This document shows, piece after piece, positions 32,297-41,810 of a stretch of DNA of 64,000 nt; the stretch's first letter is position 1, and each line of letters starts with the position of its first letter. The notes under the pieces were generated by a model. The model searched no databases and was not told the origin of the DNA. It worked only from the letters and a program-made list of their open reading frames with translations. The translations under genes were made by a program, and so were the position numbers. The stretch comes from Candidatus Rokuibacteriota bacterium (lineage in GTDB: Bacteria > Methylomirabilota > Methylomirabilia > Rokubacteriales > CSP1-6): the NCBI GenBank assembly GCA_003220225.1, contig QHRU01000040.1:126099-190098 (forward strand), written 5' to 3'.

Positions 32297-34087
32297 ATGA
32301 GCGAAACCCTCGGAACGATGTTCTGGGACCGGGTGGAGAAGAGCGGCGGTGGACCGGCGCAAATGTTCAAGCGTCACAGTGCGTGGACCACGCTGACGTG
32401 GCGCGAGGTGGGCGAGATCGTGCGCGAGGTCGCGCTGGGGCTGATCGCGCTCGGCCGCCAGCCGGGCGACGCCGTCGCCCTGCTCTCGACGAGCCGTGCC
32501 GAGTGGGTCCAGGCGGACTTCGCGATCTTCAGCGCGGGCTGTATCACCGTGCCCGTGTATCCGACGTATCCCCCGGACCTCATCGCCTACGTCGTGAATG
32601 ACTCCGGCGCGCGGACGATCATCGTGGAGGACCCGGGCCAGCTCGCCAAGGTGCTCGAGGTCCGCGACAAGACGCCGGGGCTCGAGCACATCATCGTGAT
32701 GACGGGCTACGAGGCCACACAGCCGCCCAAGATGGTGCTGACGTGGGAGATGCTGCGCCGCGTCGGCCGCGACAACGCCGCCAGGCACGCCGGCACGCTG
32801 GCGGCGCGCCTGGCCGGGACCAAGCCCGACGATCTCGCGTCGATCGTCTACACCTCCGGCACCACGGGGCCGCCCAAGGGCGTGATGCAGACGCACGGCA
32901 ACCACATCGCCGCGCAGAAGAACTCCGAGTCGGCGGCGCCGTGCGAGGAGGGGTGGGTTCACCTGCTGTTCTTGCCGCTCGCGCACTCCTTCGCGCGGCT
33001 CGAGTCGTTCCTCGGCGTGTACCGCGGGCTCTGCACGGCGTTCGCGGAGAACCTCGACAAGGTCGGCGACAACCTCAAGGAGGTGCGGCCGCACTTCATC
33101 TGCAGCGTGCCGCGCGTGTTCGAGAAGGTCTACGCGAAGATCCTCGCCGGCGTCGAGGCGGGATCGCCGACGAAGAAGAAGATCTTCAACTGGGCGATCG
33201 GCGTGGGCCGCGAGGTGAGCCGCCACCAGCAGCGCGGCCAGCCGCTGCCCGCCGCGCTCCGGCTCAAGCGCGCGATCGCGCACAAGCTCGTCTTCAGCAA
33301 GCTGCACGCGGCGCTCGGGGGCCGGCTGCAGTGGGCGATCTCCGGCGGCGCGCCGCTCTCGCGCGACATCGCGGAGTTCTTCCACGCGGCGGGCATCCTC
33401 ATCCTGGAGGGCTACGGGCTGACCGAGACCTGTCCGGCCGGCACCTTCAACCGGCCGACGCGCTTCAAGTTCGGCTCGGTCGGCCAGCCGCTCGACAACG
33501 TGGAGATCAAGATCGCCGCCGACGGCGAGATCCTCATCCGCGGCGCCAACGTCGCCAAGGGCTATCTCAAGCAGCCGGAGGCGACGGCCGAGGTCTTCGA
33601 GCCCTCGGGCTGGTTCCACAGCGGCGACATCGGGCGACTCGACGAGGACGGCTTCCTCTTCATCACCGACAGAAAGAAGGACCTCATCGTCACCGCCGGC
33701 GGCATGAACATCGCGCCGCAGAACATCGAGAATCTCCTGAAGGCCGATCCGTTCATCAGCCAGGTCATGGTGTACGGCGACCGCAAGCCGTACCCGGTGG
33801 CGCTGATCACGGTCAATCCGGACGAGCTGTCGAAGTTCGCGCGCGACCACGGCATCCTCACCACGGACCCGGCTGTGGTCGTCAAGCATCCCAAGGTCGT
33901 CGAGCGCATCGGGCGCACCGTCGAGGAGAAGAACTCGCAGCTGCAGTCGTACGCGAAGATCAAGAAGTTCACGGTCCTGCCCGTGGACTTCAGCCAGGAG
34001 GGGGGCGAGCTGACGCCCACGCTGAAGGTGAAGCGCAAGATCGTGTCCAACAAGTACATGAGCACGATCGAGGAGCTGTACCGCTGA
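32297..34087 (+). CDS. Long-chain acyl-CoA synthetase (AMP-forming, FadD15-like)
   Basis: 596 residues. P-loop-like adenylation motif YTSGTTGPPKGVMQTHGN, the LEGYGLTETCPAGTFNRP motif, GWFHSGDIGRLDEDGFLFITDRKKDLIVTAGGMNIAPQNIE hinge region, and the C-terminal catalytic Lys region LTPTLKVKRKIV. It activates fatty acids with ATP and CoA. The long ~60-residue linker FEKVYAKILAGVEAGSPTKKKIFNWAIGVG is typical of the long-chain/bubblegum-like type. Followed by an SDR with overlapping stop/start, consistent with acyl-CoA metabolism. GATACT at 32256-32261 is a possible -10. Confidence 0.93.
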   Translation: MSETLGTMFWDRVEKSGGGPAQMFKRHSAWTTLTWREVGEIVREVALGLIALGRQPGDAVALLSTSRAEWVQADFAIFSAGCITVPVYPTYPPDLIAYVVNDSGARTIIVEDPGQLAKVLEVRDKTPGLEHIIVMTGYEATQPPKMVLTWEMLRRVGRDNAARHAGTLAARLAGTKPDDLASIVYTSGTTGPPKGVMQTHGNHIAAQKNSESAAPCEEGWVHLLFLPLAHSFARLESFLGVYRGLCTAFAENLDKVGDNLKEVRPHFICSVPRVFEKVYAKILAGVEAGSPTKKKIFNWAIGVGREVSRHQQRGQPLPAALRLKRAIAHKLVFSKLHAALGGRLQWAISGGAPLSRDIAEFFHAAGILILEGYGLTETCPAGTFNRPTRFKFGSVGQPLDNVEIKIAADGEILIRGANVAKGYLKQPEATAEVFEPSGWFHSGDIGRLDEDGFLFITDRKKDLIVTAGGMNIAPQNIENLLKADPFISQVMVYGDRKPYPVALITVNPDELSKFARDHGILTTDPAVVVKHPKVVERIGRTVEEKNSQLQSYAKIKKFTVLPVDFSQEGGELTPTLKVKRKIVSNKYMSTIEELYR

Positions 34088-34836
34088 CGGTCCTCGCCGG
34101 AAAGGTCGCCGTCGTCACCGGGGCCAGCCGCGGCCTCGGCCGCGCGATGGCGCGAGCGCTGGCGGAAGCGGGCGCCCGCGTCGCGCTGGCGGGGCGCAGC
34201 AAGCCGGATCTCGAGATGACGGCGCGGCAGATCGAGGGCGGAGGCGGGCAGGCGCTCGTGGTGCCCACCGACGTCACGCGATACGCGGAGGTCGAGGCGC
34301 TCATGGAGTGCGCGGTGCGCGAGCTGGGCGGCCTCGACGTCGTCGTCAACAACGCGGGCATCGCCGGCGTCACGCCGTTCGCGGAGGCCACGCCCGAGGA
34401 CTGGCGCGCGATCCTGGACGTCAACCTCACCGGCGTCTTCAACGGCTGCCGCGCGGCGGCGCCGCACCTCATCGCGCGGGGCGCCGGCAAGGTCGTCAAC
34501 CTGGCCTCGGTGCTCGGCGCGGTCGGCCTGCCCGGCTACACGCTCTATGCCGCGACCAAGGGCGGGGTGATGGCCCTCACGCGCACGCTCGGCGTGGAGT
34601 GGGCGCGCCACAACGTGCAGGTGAACGCGATCGCGCCGGGCTGGTTCGTCACCGACATGAACGAGCGCGCGTTCGGCGACCCGAGGATCAACGAGCGCCT
34701 CACGCGCGACATCCCGATGCGGCGGACCGGACGGCTCGAGGAGATCGGACCACTCGTCGTCTTTCTCGCGTCCTCGGGGTCGGACTTCATGACCGGCCAG
34801 ACCGTGTTCCTCGACGGGGGCCACTCGGCCGCCTGA
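34084..34836 (+). CDS. Short-chain dehydrogenase/reductase (FabG-like)
   Basis: About 250 residues. SDR motifs: VAVVTGASRGLGRAMARALAEAGARVALAGRS, LDVVVNNAGIAGVTPFAEATPEDWRAILDVNLTGVFNG, NLASVLGAVGLPGYTLYAATKGG and VNAIAPGWFVTDMNERAF. There is no ATG, GTG or TTG near the natural N-terminus; the likely start is CTG at 34084, which overlaps the upstream TGA in the same way the GTGA/ATGA junctions do elsewhere here. It probably reduces or oxidises a 3-oxo/3-hydroxyacyl or alcohol substrate in concert with the synthetase. Confidence 0.85.
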   Translation: MTVLAGKVAVVTGASRGLGRAMARALAEAGARVALAGRSKPDLEMTARQIEGGGGQALVVPTDVTRYAEVEALMECAVRELGGLDVVVNNAGIAGVTPFAEATPEDWRAILDVNLTGVFNGCRAAAPHLIARGAGKVVNLASVLGAVGLPGYTLYAATKGGVMALTRTLGVEWARHNVQVNAIAPGWFVTDMNERAFGDPRINERLTRDIPMRRTGRLEEIGPLVVFLASSGSDFMTGQTVFLDGGHSAA

Positions 34837-34837
34837 C

Positions 34838-35140
34838 ATGCGTGGCCTCTGGGGCCTGGTGGCGGCGGTCGTGGTGGTGCTCCTCGGCGCGGGCATCCTG
34901 ATCGGCTTCGCGAGCCGCCCGCCCGCGCGCGTGTGGACCTTCCAGTACAAGGTCGTCGGTACCGAGGACTGGCGCGAGTGGCGCCTCTATCCGAACTTCA
35001 CCGACTGCGAGCAGGCGCGCCGCTTCATGAAGAACCTCGAGGACGGTCAGCGGCGGCGCCTCGTCGAGACGCACCACTGCAGCGAGCGCGAGAACCCCGC
35101 GCTGCATCAGTCGCCGGGCCCACCGAGCCGGCGCCGGTGA
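34838..35140 (+). CDS. Small single-pass membrane-anchored protein
   Basis: 100 residues. One N-terminal membrane anchor (LWGLVAAVVVVLLGAGILIGF), then a soluble part (VWTFQYKVVGTEDWREWRLY, FTDCEQARRFMKNLEDGQRRRLVETHHC). Two cysteines may form a disulfide on the outer side. The family is not recognised. It starts one base after the SDR stop and its TGA overlaps the GTG of the glycosyltransferase. Confidence 0.6.
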   Translation: MRGLWGLVAAVVVVLLGAGILIGFASRPPARVWTFQYKVVGTEDWREWRLYPNFTDCEQARRFMKNLEDGQRRRLVETHHCSERENPALHQSPGPPSRRR

Positions 35141-35955
35141 GCGGCGGCGCGGCGCAGCCGCGCGCCAGCGTCGTGATGGTCGTGCACGACGGGGCGGCGA
35201 CGACGCGCACCTGCCTCGAGAGCCTGCGCGCGACCGACGAGCCGTTCGCGCTCGTCGTTGTCGACAACGGCTCCACCGACGACACGCCGCGCCTGTTCCG
35301 CGACCTCGCCTCTCCGTGGCCGCTGCGCTACGCGCGCAACGAGTCCAACGCCTCGGTGCTGGCTGCCTACAACCAGGCCTGGCGGCTGGCCGCCACCGAG
35401 TTCGTCTGTCTCCTGCACAACGACACCACCATGCTCGAGCCGGCGTGGCTGGCGCGCCTGCTGGCGCCGCTCGCCACGCCGGACGTCGGGCTCTCGGGAC
35501 TGTACGGGGTCAAGCGGGTCCGCCGCGACGGCCGCTACGCCGGCCGCACGATCGTCCACAGTCTCGCCGAGGGCCCGACCGTGCGCGCGCCGTGGGAGGA
35601 GGTCGCGGTCGTCGATGGCGTCTGCCTCTGCCTGCGCCGCGCGACGCTCGAGGCGGTGGGCGGGATCGACGAGGGCTACGGGTTCTTCCACGGCTACGAC
35701 CGCGACCTGTCGTTCGCCGTGCGTGAGACCGGCCGGCGCTGCGTCGTCGTCCACGCGCCGTTCCGCCACGCCGGCGGCGGCACGCGCACGCGAGAGTTCG
35801 CCGCGCGTCCGGAGCTGGAGCACCGCGATCTCGCCGACCGCCGCGCGGCCACCGAGCGGTTCGCCCGCAAGTTCGCCCACCGCCTGCCGAGCGACGTGCG
35901 GCCCGTCACGGCGCGCGTGGCCGACTGGCTGGGGCGCCGCGCGTCCCCCCAGGGG
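35137..35955 (+). CDS. Family 2 glycosyltransferase (stop codon apparently lost)
   Basis: About 273 residues of GT-A fold: ASVVMVVHDGAATTRTCLESL, VVDNGSTDDTPRL, the metal-binding-type FVCLLHNDTTML, and CLRRATLEAVGGIDEGYGFFHGYDRDLSFAVRETG. It would transfer a sugar from a nucleotide donor, perhaps for surface glycans. The reading frame does not stop but runs into the lipoprotein signal of the next gene. Removing one base from the C6 run at 35945-35950 (or the G5 run just after) would give a TGA overlapping the GTG at 35956, the arrangement common in this genome. I infer a one-base insertion, real or sequencing-derived. Confidence 0.78.
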
Positions 35956-38264
35956 GTGAGGCGATGGCTCGTCCTGGCGCTGGCGCTCGCCCTCGGCGGC
36001 TGCGCCGGCATCGATAGCTCGGCGCCGGCGCCCGGCCCGGGCCCGGCGCCCGGCCGACGCGGCGAGGGGCACCGCGGGATGCGCGAGGCGCGCGCGGCAT
36101 CGTCCGTCGCGCGCGACACGGACCCGGTGGCCACGTGGGAGACGGTGCAGACGCGCGTGCGCCGCGGCGAGGCCGCGGCCGTCCTCGCCGACACGCAGCG
36201 CCTCGCCGCCGCCGCCACGACGGCCGGCGACGCGGGCAGCGCCCTGATCGCGCACACCGCGGCCGCGTATGCGGCGCTCCGGCTCAGCCGGCTCGACACG
36301 GTCCTGCGCGAGGCCGAGGCGGCGGTCGCGGCCGGGGACAAGGCGCGCGACTGGCCGTTCACCGGGACCTTCGTGGCGCGTGCGCGGCGATTCGCCGGCC
36401 TCGCGCTCGCCCAGATCGGGCGCCCCGGCGATGCGGAGCGAGAGCTTCTGGCCGCGCTGGCGGTGGCGCAGGTGGCCTCGCTCGGCCAGCCACACATCGG
36501 GACGGTGAGCAGCATCAACGGCTCGCTTGCCTTGCTCGCTGCCCGCCGCGGCGACCATGACGCCGCCGTGCGCTACGCAGAGGACGCGGTGAGGATGACG
36601 GAGAGCGGGATGCGGGACGGCGCCTCGGCGAGGCATCCGCAACGCCGCATGCGCTTGCAGCGCCAGCTCGCCTCCGCGCAGGTCGACCTCGCCACGATCT
36701 ACTTCGGGGCCGGGCGGGTGGACGACGCCGGACGAGCCGCCGCCGCCGCCTTCGCCAACGCGCGGGCGGTCAGCGCGCCCGATTTCCAGGTCAAGGCGCG
36801 CGCGCTGCTCGCTCACGTCGCCGCGCGGAGGCACGATCCGCGCACCGTCGCTCTGTACGAGGAGGCGATCGCCGGCGCGCGGCGGACCAACCAGGTGTGG
36901 CTCCTCACCTCCCCGCATGCGGGGCTCGCGCAGTTCCAGGCGACGCAGGGGCACACCCCCCCAGGCGCTCGACAGCGCGCGGCAGGCGATCGAGCTGACG
37001 GAGTCGGTCCGGGGGCAGCTGCAGGAGGCGGAGATGCGCTCCTCGTTCTTCGAGGGCAAGCAGGAGCTCTACCAGATCCGTCTCGCGCTGTCGTTGAACC
37101 AGCTCGCGGAGGGCTTCGCGTTCGCCGAGCGCAGCCGCGCGCGCGCCTTCCTCGACCTGCTCGGCACGCATACCGCGCTCTCCAAGGGCCGGACCGAGGC
37201 GCTCGCGGCGGAGGAGCTGCGTCTGCGCGCCCGGTTGGCCGCGGCGCGGGCGGGGGCGGAGCCCGACGATGAGGGGGAGCGCGGTGGGGACGCGGGCGTG
37301 GCGGCGGCCGAGCGCGACTACGCGGAATTTCTAAAAACGGTGCGCGCGGCGAGCGGCGAGCAGGCCTCGTTGATGAGCGTGGAGCCGGTCACGCTGGCCG
37401 AGGTCCAGGCGCTGCTCGACGAGGGGACGACGCTGCTCGAGTACCTCGTCACGCGAGGCGAGGTCGTGGTGTGGGTGGTGGACCGCACGCACGCCGAGGT
37501 CGTGCGCGTGCGGGTGCGCCGCGACGCGCTCGTGACCGAGGTGCGCGACTTCCGCCGCGCGATCGCCGACCGGGCCCCGGCGGCGGAGGTCGAGCGCCGC
37601 GCGGCGGCACTGCATCAGCGCCTCGTCGCGCCGCTGCGCGCGCACGTGCGCGGCGAACGCGTGGTGATCGTTCCTCATGACGTTCTGCACTATCTGCCGT
37701 TCGCCGCGCTGCGCAGCCCGGAGGGCCGCTGGCTCGTGGAGGACTGGCGCCTGTCCACCGTGCCGAGCGCCAGCGTACTGAAGTACCTGCCCAGCAAGGG
37801 CACGGCCGCGAGCGGGCCGGCGGTGGCGCTCGGCAACCCGGAGCTCGGGCCGGAGCTCGCGCTGCGCTTCGCCGAGCGTGAGGTGCGGGCGGTGGCGGAC
37901 GCGTTGCCCGGCGCGCGCGTCTACGTGCGCGGGCAGGCACCCGAGCACGAGGCGAAGGCGCTCGGCCCGACCGCCAGCGTGGGTCGTGCTCTCGGCGTGC
38001 GAGACGGGCCTGGGCCAGCTCTCGCGTGGCGACGAGCTGGTCGGGCTGCAGCGCGCGTTCCTCGACGCAGGCACTCCCGCCGTCGTCACGACGCTCTGGA
38101 AGGTGGACGATCGCGCCTCCTTCGTCCTGATGCGCCGGTTCTACGACGCGCTCGCCTCGAACGGGCCGGCGGAGGCATTGCGCCGGGCGCAGCGCGCGAG
38201 CCTCGCCGAGGAGCCGCACCCGTTCTACTGGGCCGCGTTCGGGCTCGCGGGAGACCCGCGCTGA
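35956..38264 (+). pseudogene. TPR-CHAT lipoprotein gene, frame-disrupted
   Basis: Signal peptide with lipobox (RRWLVLALALALGGCAG), TPR-like helices, then a CHAT caspase-like protease domain ending VVLSACETGLGQLSRGDELVGLQRAFLDAGTPAVVTTLWKVDD (catalytic Cys in SACETG). The frame breaks twice. At the C7 run 36956-36962, one extra C shifts from the TPR frame into the frame reading PQALDSARQAIELTESVRGQ. Near 37970 a second shift coincides with loss of the stretch that normally carries the catalytic His (HxATHG). The first could be a sequencing error or phase variation; the second is a real deletion, so the protease is probably dead. Confidence 0.72.
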
Positions 38265-38412
38265 GCATTCGAGCCGCCCGTTAATTCCCGCGCCGTAAGC
38301 TCCCGGGAAATCTACCCATAGTTCGTCGGCGGCGCTTATCGATCTACGGCGTGCGGCCCGGCGCCGCGTAATCGTCGCCAAGCCCCCGGTCGGTGAGATA
38401 CATTGCAGCGCG

Positions 38413-39417
38413 ATGAAGGCCGCCATCCTGCACGGACCGCGCGAGCTGCGCGTCGAGGCGGCCCGGGTTCCCGAGCCGGGCGCGGATCAGGCGCTCGTCC
38501 GCGTGGCGGTGGCCGGGCTGTGCGGCACCGACTACAGCATCTTTTCCGGCGACCGTCCGGTGACCTATCCCCGCGTGATGGGCCACGAGTTCGTCGGCCG
38601 TGTCGAGGCGGTCGGCCCGGGCGTCACGACGCCACGGGTGGGTGATCGCGTCGCCATCGAGCCGAACTACTCGTGCGGCGCCTGCCCCCTCTGCCGCGAG
38701 GGCAACCGCAACCTCTGTCTGTCCCGCACCGCCGTCGGCATCGACGTCGATGGCTGCTTCGCCGAGCTGGTCCGCGTACCCGCGCGCTGCTGCTGGGCGG
38801 CCCCGGCCGGCGTCGCCGACGAAGACCTCATGGTGACCGAGCCGCTCGCCGTGGTCGTCCGCGCGGTGGCGCGCGGGCAGGTGCGCGCCGGCGAGACGGC
38901 CGCGGTGGTCGGCGCGGGGACGCTCGGGCTGCTGGCGCTCCAGGTGCTGCGCGCCCGCGGCGCGCGCGTGCTCGCGGTCTCCCGCAGCGCGCGGCGCTTT
39001 ACGCTGGCCCGGGAGCTGGGCGCCGAGGCCACGCATGCCGTGGCCGACGGACCGCTGGAGGAGGTCGCGCGCGGCTTCTCACGCCGCGAGGGCGTCGACT
39101 GCGTGGTCGAGACGGCCGGCACGCCGGAGGCCGTGGCCCACGCGCTGGCGCTCGTGCGTCCGGGCGGTCGCGTCGTGCTGACCGGCCTGCCCCACGATCC
39201 GACGTCCGTCCGGTTCTTCTCCGTCGTCCGCCGCGAAGTGACGATCGTGGGCTCGATGATCTACCAGGACGAGTTCGCCGAGGCCATGCGGCTGGTCGCC
39301 GCGGGCCACGTTCGCACGGGGCCGCTCATCACGCATCGCTTCGCGCTGGACGAGATCGAGCGCGCGTTCGCCGTGCACCGCGAGCCGGCGTCCATCAAGG
39401 TGGCGGTGATCCTCTAG
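38413..39417 (+). CDS. Zinc-dependent medium-chain alcohol/polyol dehydrogenase
   Basis: 334 residues. Catalytic zinc ligands Cys37 (GLCGTD), His58-Glu59 (GHEFVG); structural zinc cysteines 88, 91, 94 and 102 (CGACPLCREGNRNLC); Rossmann motif VVGAGTLGLLALQVL. It belongs to the threonine/sorbitol/galactitol dehydrogenase branch of MDR enzymes. Substrate unknown. It has its own gap upstream (about 150 bp without features beyond GC-poor TCTACCCATA and TTATCGATCTACGG patches near 38310-38345). It is followed nine bases later by an alpha/beta hydrolase gene. Confidence 0.9.
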   Translation: MKAAILHGPRELRVEAARVPEPGADQALVRVAVAGLCGTDYSIFSGDRPVTYPRVMGHEFVGRVEAVGPGVTTPRVGDRVAIEPNYSCGACPLCREGNRNLCLSRTAVGIDVDGCFAELVRVPARCCWAAPAGVADEDLMVTEPLAVVVRAVARGQVRAGETAAVVGAGTLGLLALQVLRARGARVLAVSRSARRFTLARELGAEATHAVADGPLEEVARGFSRREGVDCVVETAGTPEAVAHALALVRPGGRVVLTGLPHDPTSVRFFSVVRREVTIVGSMIYQDEFAEAMRLVAAGHVRTGPLITHRFALDEIERAFAVHREPASIKVAVIL

Positions 39418-39426
39418 GGAGCGACG

Positions 39427-40239
39427 ATGCCCTACGCCATCATCAACAACATCCGGATGCACTTCGAGGTCAGTGGCAAGGGCGATCCCGTGCTGCTGAT
39501 CAACGACCTGTCGGCGCCCGCGGCCAGCTGGGCGCTCCAGGCCAAGGCGCTCGCGCCGCGCTTCATGGTGGTGACCTTCGACAACCGCGGGGTGGGCGAG
39601 ACCGATCTGCCCGGCGAGCCCATGTACTCCATCGGCCAGCTCGCCGACGACGCGGCGGCGATCCTCAAGCACCTGAAGATCTCGCGCGCCCACGTGGTCG
39701 GCGCCTCCATGGGCGGCGCCATCGGCATGGAGCTGGCGCTGCGCCAGCCGCGGCTCGTACGCTCGCTCACGCTGGCGTGCACGTGGGTGGAGGGTGACGC
39801 GCGCTTCCTGCACACGCTCGAGTCGTGGATCTCGCTCGCCTATCGTGTGCCGATCGAGGAGCGCTATCGCCACGTGCTCTATCCATGGTTGTTCACGCCC
39901 GACTTCTTCGCGAAGAAGGAGAACGTCGAGCAGGCCTTCCAGCGCTCGATGGCCTACCCGCACCAGACGAAGGCCGAGGCCATCGAGCGGCAGGGCAAGG
40001 GGATCATGGCGTGGAACGGCACGCGGCTGAACAAGCTCGGCGGCATCCGCGCGCCCACGCTCGTGCTGGTCGGCAAGGACGACATCATCACGCCGCCCGC
40101 TTTCTCGCGCCAGGTCGCCAGCGCCATCCGGCGCGCGCGGCTCGTGATCATGCCCGGCGGCCACGGCTTTTTCCTCGAGCACGCCGACCAGTTCAACCGC
40201 GTCCTGGTGCGCTTTCTGAAGTCGGTGCGGTCGAAGTAG
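39427..40239 (+). CDS. Alpha/beta-hydrolase fold enzyme
   Basis: 270 residues. Nucleophile elbow GASMGG (Ser94), oxyanion region near NDLSAPAASW, acid in LVGKDDIITPP and His in PGGHGFF. The lineage resembles 3-oxoadipate enol-lactonase/carboxylesterase-like hydrolases. Start ATG 39427 is preceded by GGGAGCG. It is most likely co-transcribed with the zinc dehydrogenase; a lactone or ester produced by that enzyme is a reasonable but unproven substrate. Confidence 0.87.
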   Translation: MPYAIINNIRMHFEVSGKGDPVLLINDLSAPAASWALQAKALAPRFMVVTFDNRGVGETDLPGEPMYSIGQLADDAAAILKHLKISRAHVVGASMGGAIGMELALRQPRLVRSLTLACTWVEGDARFLHTLESWISLAYRVPIEERYRHVLYPWLFTPDFFAKKENVEQAFQRSMAYPHQTKAEAIERQGKGIMAWNGTRLNKLGGIRAPTLVLVGKDDIITPPAFSRQVASAIRRARLVIMPGGHGFFLEHADQFNRVLVRFLKSVRSK

Positions 40240-40245
40240 CGGCGG

Positions 40246-41364
40246 CTAACGCGCGGCGCGGTACGTGATGCGGTAGATCGCGCCGGCGTGGTCGTCGGAG
40301 ACCAGCAGCGCGCCGTCCGGCATGACGAGCACGTCGACCGGACGGCCCGCCACGTGGCCGTTGTCGGCCAGCCAGCCGGTGGCGAACGGCTCGTAGCCCA
40401 CCACGCGGTCGCCCTCCAGCCGCACCGTCGTCACCCGGTAGCCGATCGGTGTGCTGCGGTTCCACGAGCCGTGCTCGGCGATGAAGATCCGGCCGCCATA
40501 CTCCGGCGGGAACATCGCGCCCGTGTAGAAGCGCATGCCGAGCGCGGCGACGTGGGGCCCCAGCTCCGCGGCCGGGGGCGTGAAGTCGGCGCAGGACTTG
40601 TCGCGTCCGAACTGGGGATCGGCGAGCGCGCGGCCATGGCAGTGCGGAAAGCCGAAGTGCAGCCCGGGCTTCGGCGCGTGGTTCAGCTCGTCGGGCGGCC
40701 GGTCGTCGCCCATCCAGTCGCGGCCGTTGTCGGTGAACCATAGATCGTGGGAGCCGGGCCGCCAGTCGAAGCCGACGCTGTTGCGCACGCCGCGCGCGAA
40801 GACCTCGATCGCACTGCCGTCCGGCTTCATGCGCGTGATCGTCTCGTGCAGCGGCCCCGGCGGCATGCAGACGTTGCACGGCGCGCCCACCGGCACGTAG
40901 AGCCAGCCGTCGGGACCGAACGCGATGAACTTCCAGCCGTGGTGGCGGTCACGGGGGTAGCGGTCGGTGACCACGACCGGCGCGGGAGGGCGGTCGAGCC
41001 GCGGCTCGATCTCGTCGAACCGCAAGATCCTGGAGATCTCCGCGACGTAGAGCGCGCCGTTGCGGACGGCGACGCCGTTGGGGCTGTTGAGCCCGCGCGC
41101 CAGGGTCCGCGCTTTGGCCGCGTGCGTCGATCTGCCGGCGCCCGGAATCGCGTAGACGACGCCCTTGTCGCGCGTGCCGACGAAGAGCGTGCCCGCGGGG
41201 GAGAGGGTCATCGCCCGCGCCCCGGGAACGTCATCGGCGAAGACCTCGAGCGCGAAGCCCGGGGGCAGGGTGATCAGGTCGACTGACAGGCGACCGGCGC
41301 TCGAGGCCGCGAAGGCCAGGCCGACGCCTGCGAGTGTCAGCAGCGCGACGCGCCGGGCGAGCAC
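40246..41364 (-). CDS. Soluble PQQ-type glucose/sorbosone dehydrogenase-like beta-propeller
   Basis: About 372 residues from the GTG at 41364 (VLARRVALLTLAGVGLAF signal-like segment). A longer frame to 41430 exists but overlaps the divergent gene. Six-bladed propeller of the glucose/sorbosone dehydrogenase family: LPPGFALEVFADDVPGARAMTLSPAGTLFVGTRDKG, GLNSPNGVAVRNGALYVAE, FARGVRNSVGFDWRPGSHDLWFTDNGRDWMGDDRPPDELN, and RPVDVLVMPDGALLVSDDHAGAIYRI. Likely periplasmic, oxidising sugars or aldoses with PQQ, although PQQ-binding residues cannot be verified here. Confidence 0.85.
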   Translation of the reverse strand: MLARRVALLTLAGVGLAFAASSAGRLSVDLITLPPGFALEVFADDVPGARAMTLSPAGTLFVGTRDKGVVYAIPGAGRSTHAAKARTLARGLNSPNGVAVRNGALYVAEISRILRFDEIEPRLDRPPAPVVVTDRYPRDRHHGWKFIAFGPDGWLYVPVGAPCNVCMPPGPLHETITRMKPDGSAIEVFARGVRNSVGFDWRPGSHDLWFTDNGRDWMGDDRPPDELNHAPKPGLHFGFPHCHGRALADPQFGRDKSCADFTPPAAELGPHVAALGMRFYTGAMFPPEYGGRIFIAEHGSWNRSTPIGYRVTTVRLEGDRVVGYEPFATGWLADNGHVAGRPVDVLVMPDGALLVSDDHAGAIYRITYRAAR

Positions 41365-41429
41365 AAGAGTATTATGGACATGAATAACAAGGACGGGTTG
41401 TCCGTCCGACGGGCAATGGAGGGTTGACA

Positions 41430-41810
41430 ATGAAGAAGTGGTGGTTGGCTACCCCCCTCGTGGTCGCCCTGCTTCTGCTCACTGCGGTCCCAAGTTACGC
41501 TTGGCGCGGCCACCATTGGCACGGCGGTCCCCGCGTTTTTGTCGGCTTCGGCGTCGGCCCGTTCTGGGGCTATCCCTACTGGTACTACCCGCCGCCTCCG
41601 TACTACGTATACGCGCCGCCCCCGACGGTAGTCGTCCAGCAGCCGCCGGTCTACGTCGAGCAGCAGGCGACAGTCGCGCCGGCGCCTCCCGCGGGCTCGG
41701 CTCCCGCGTCGCAGCAGTTCTGGTATTACTGCCAGCCCTCCGGCGCCTACTACCCGAACGTGTCGACCTGCACGGAGCCCTGGGTCAAGGTCCCCGCGAG
41801 GACGCAATGA
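41430..41810 (+). CDS. Secreted Pro/Tyr-rich envelope protein
   Basis: 126 residues. Signal peptide MKKWWLATPLVVALLLLTAVPSYA, a His/Trp-rich start (WRGHHWHGG), a YPPPPYYVYAPPPTVVVQQPPVYVEQQ repeat-like low-complexity region, and a C-terminal FWYYCQPSGAYYPNVSTCTEPWVKV module with two cysteines. This WYYC...YYP...C...W pattern recurs in exported proteins often found beside glycine-zipper lipoproteins, as here: its TGA overlaps the ATG of the next gene. Function unknown; cell-envelope structural role likely. Confidence 0.75.
   Translation: MKKWWLATPLVVALLLLTAVPSYAWRGHHWHGGPRVFVGFGVGPFWGYPYWYYPPPPYYVYAPPPTVVVQQPPVYVEQQATVAPAPPAGSAPASQQFWYYCQPSGAYYPNVSTCTEPWVKVPARTQ

Noticed and set aside
32243..33889. 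548-codon minus-strand frame opposite the acyl-CoA synthetase
   Set aside because: Antisense shadow with Arg/His/Val-rich composition.
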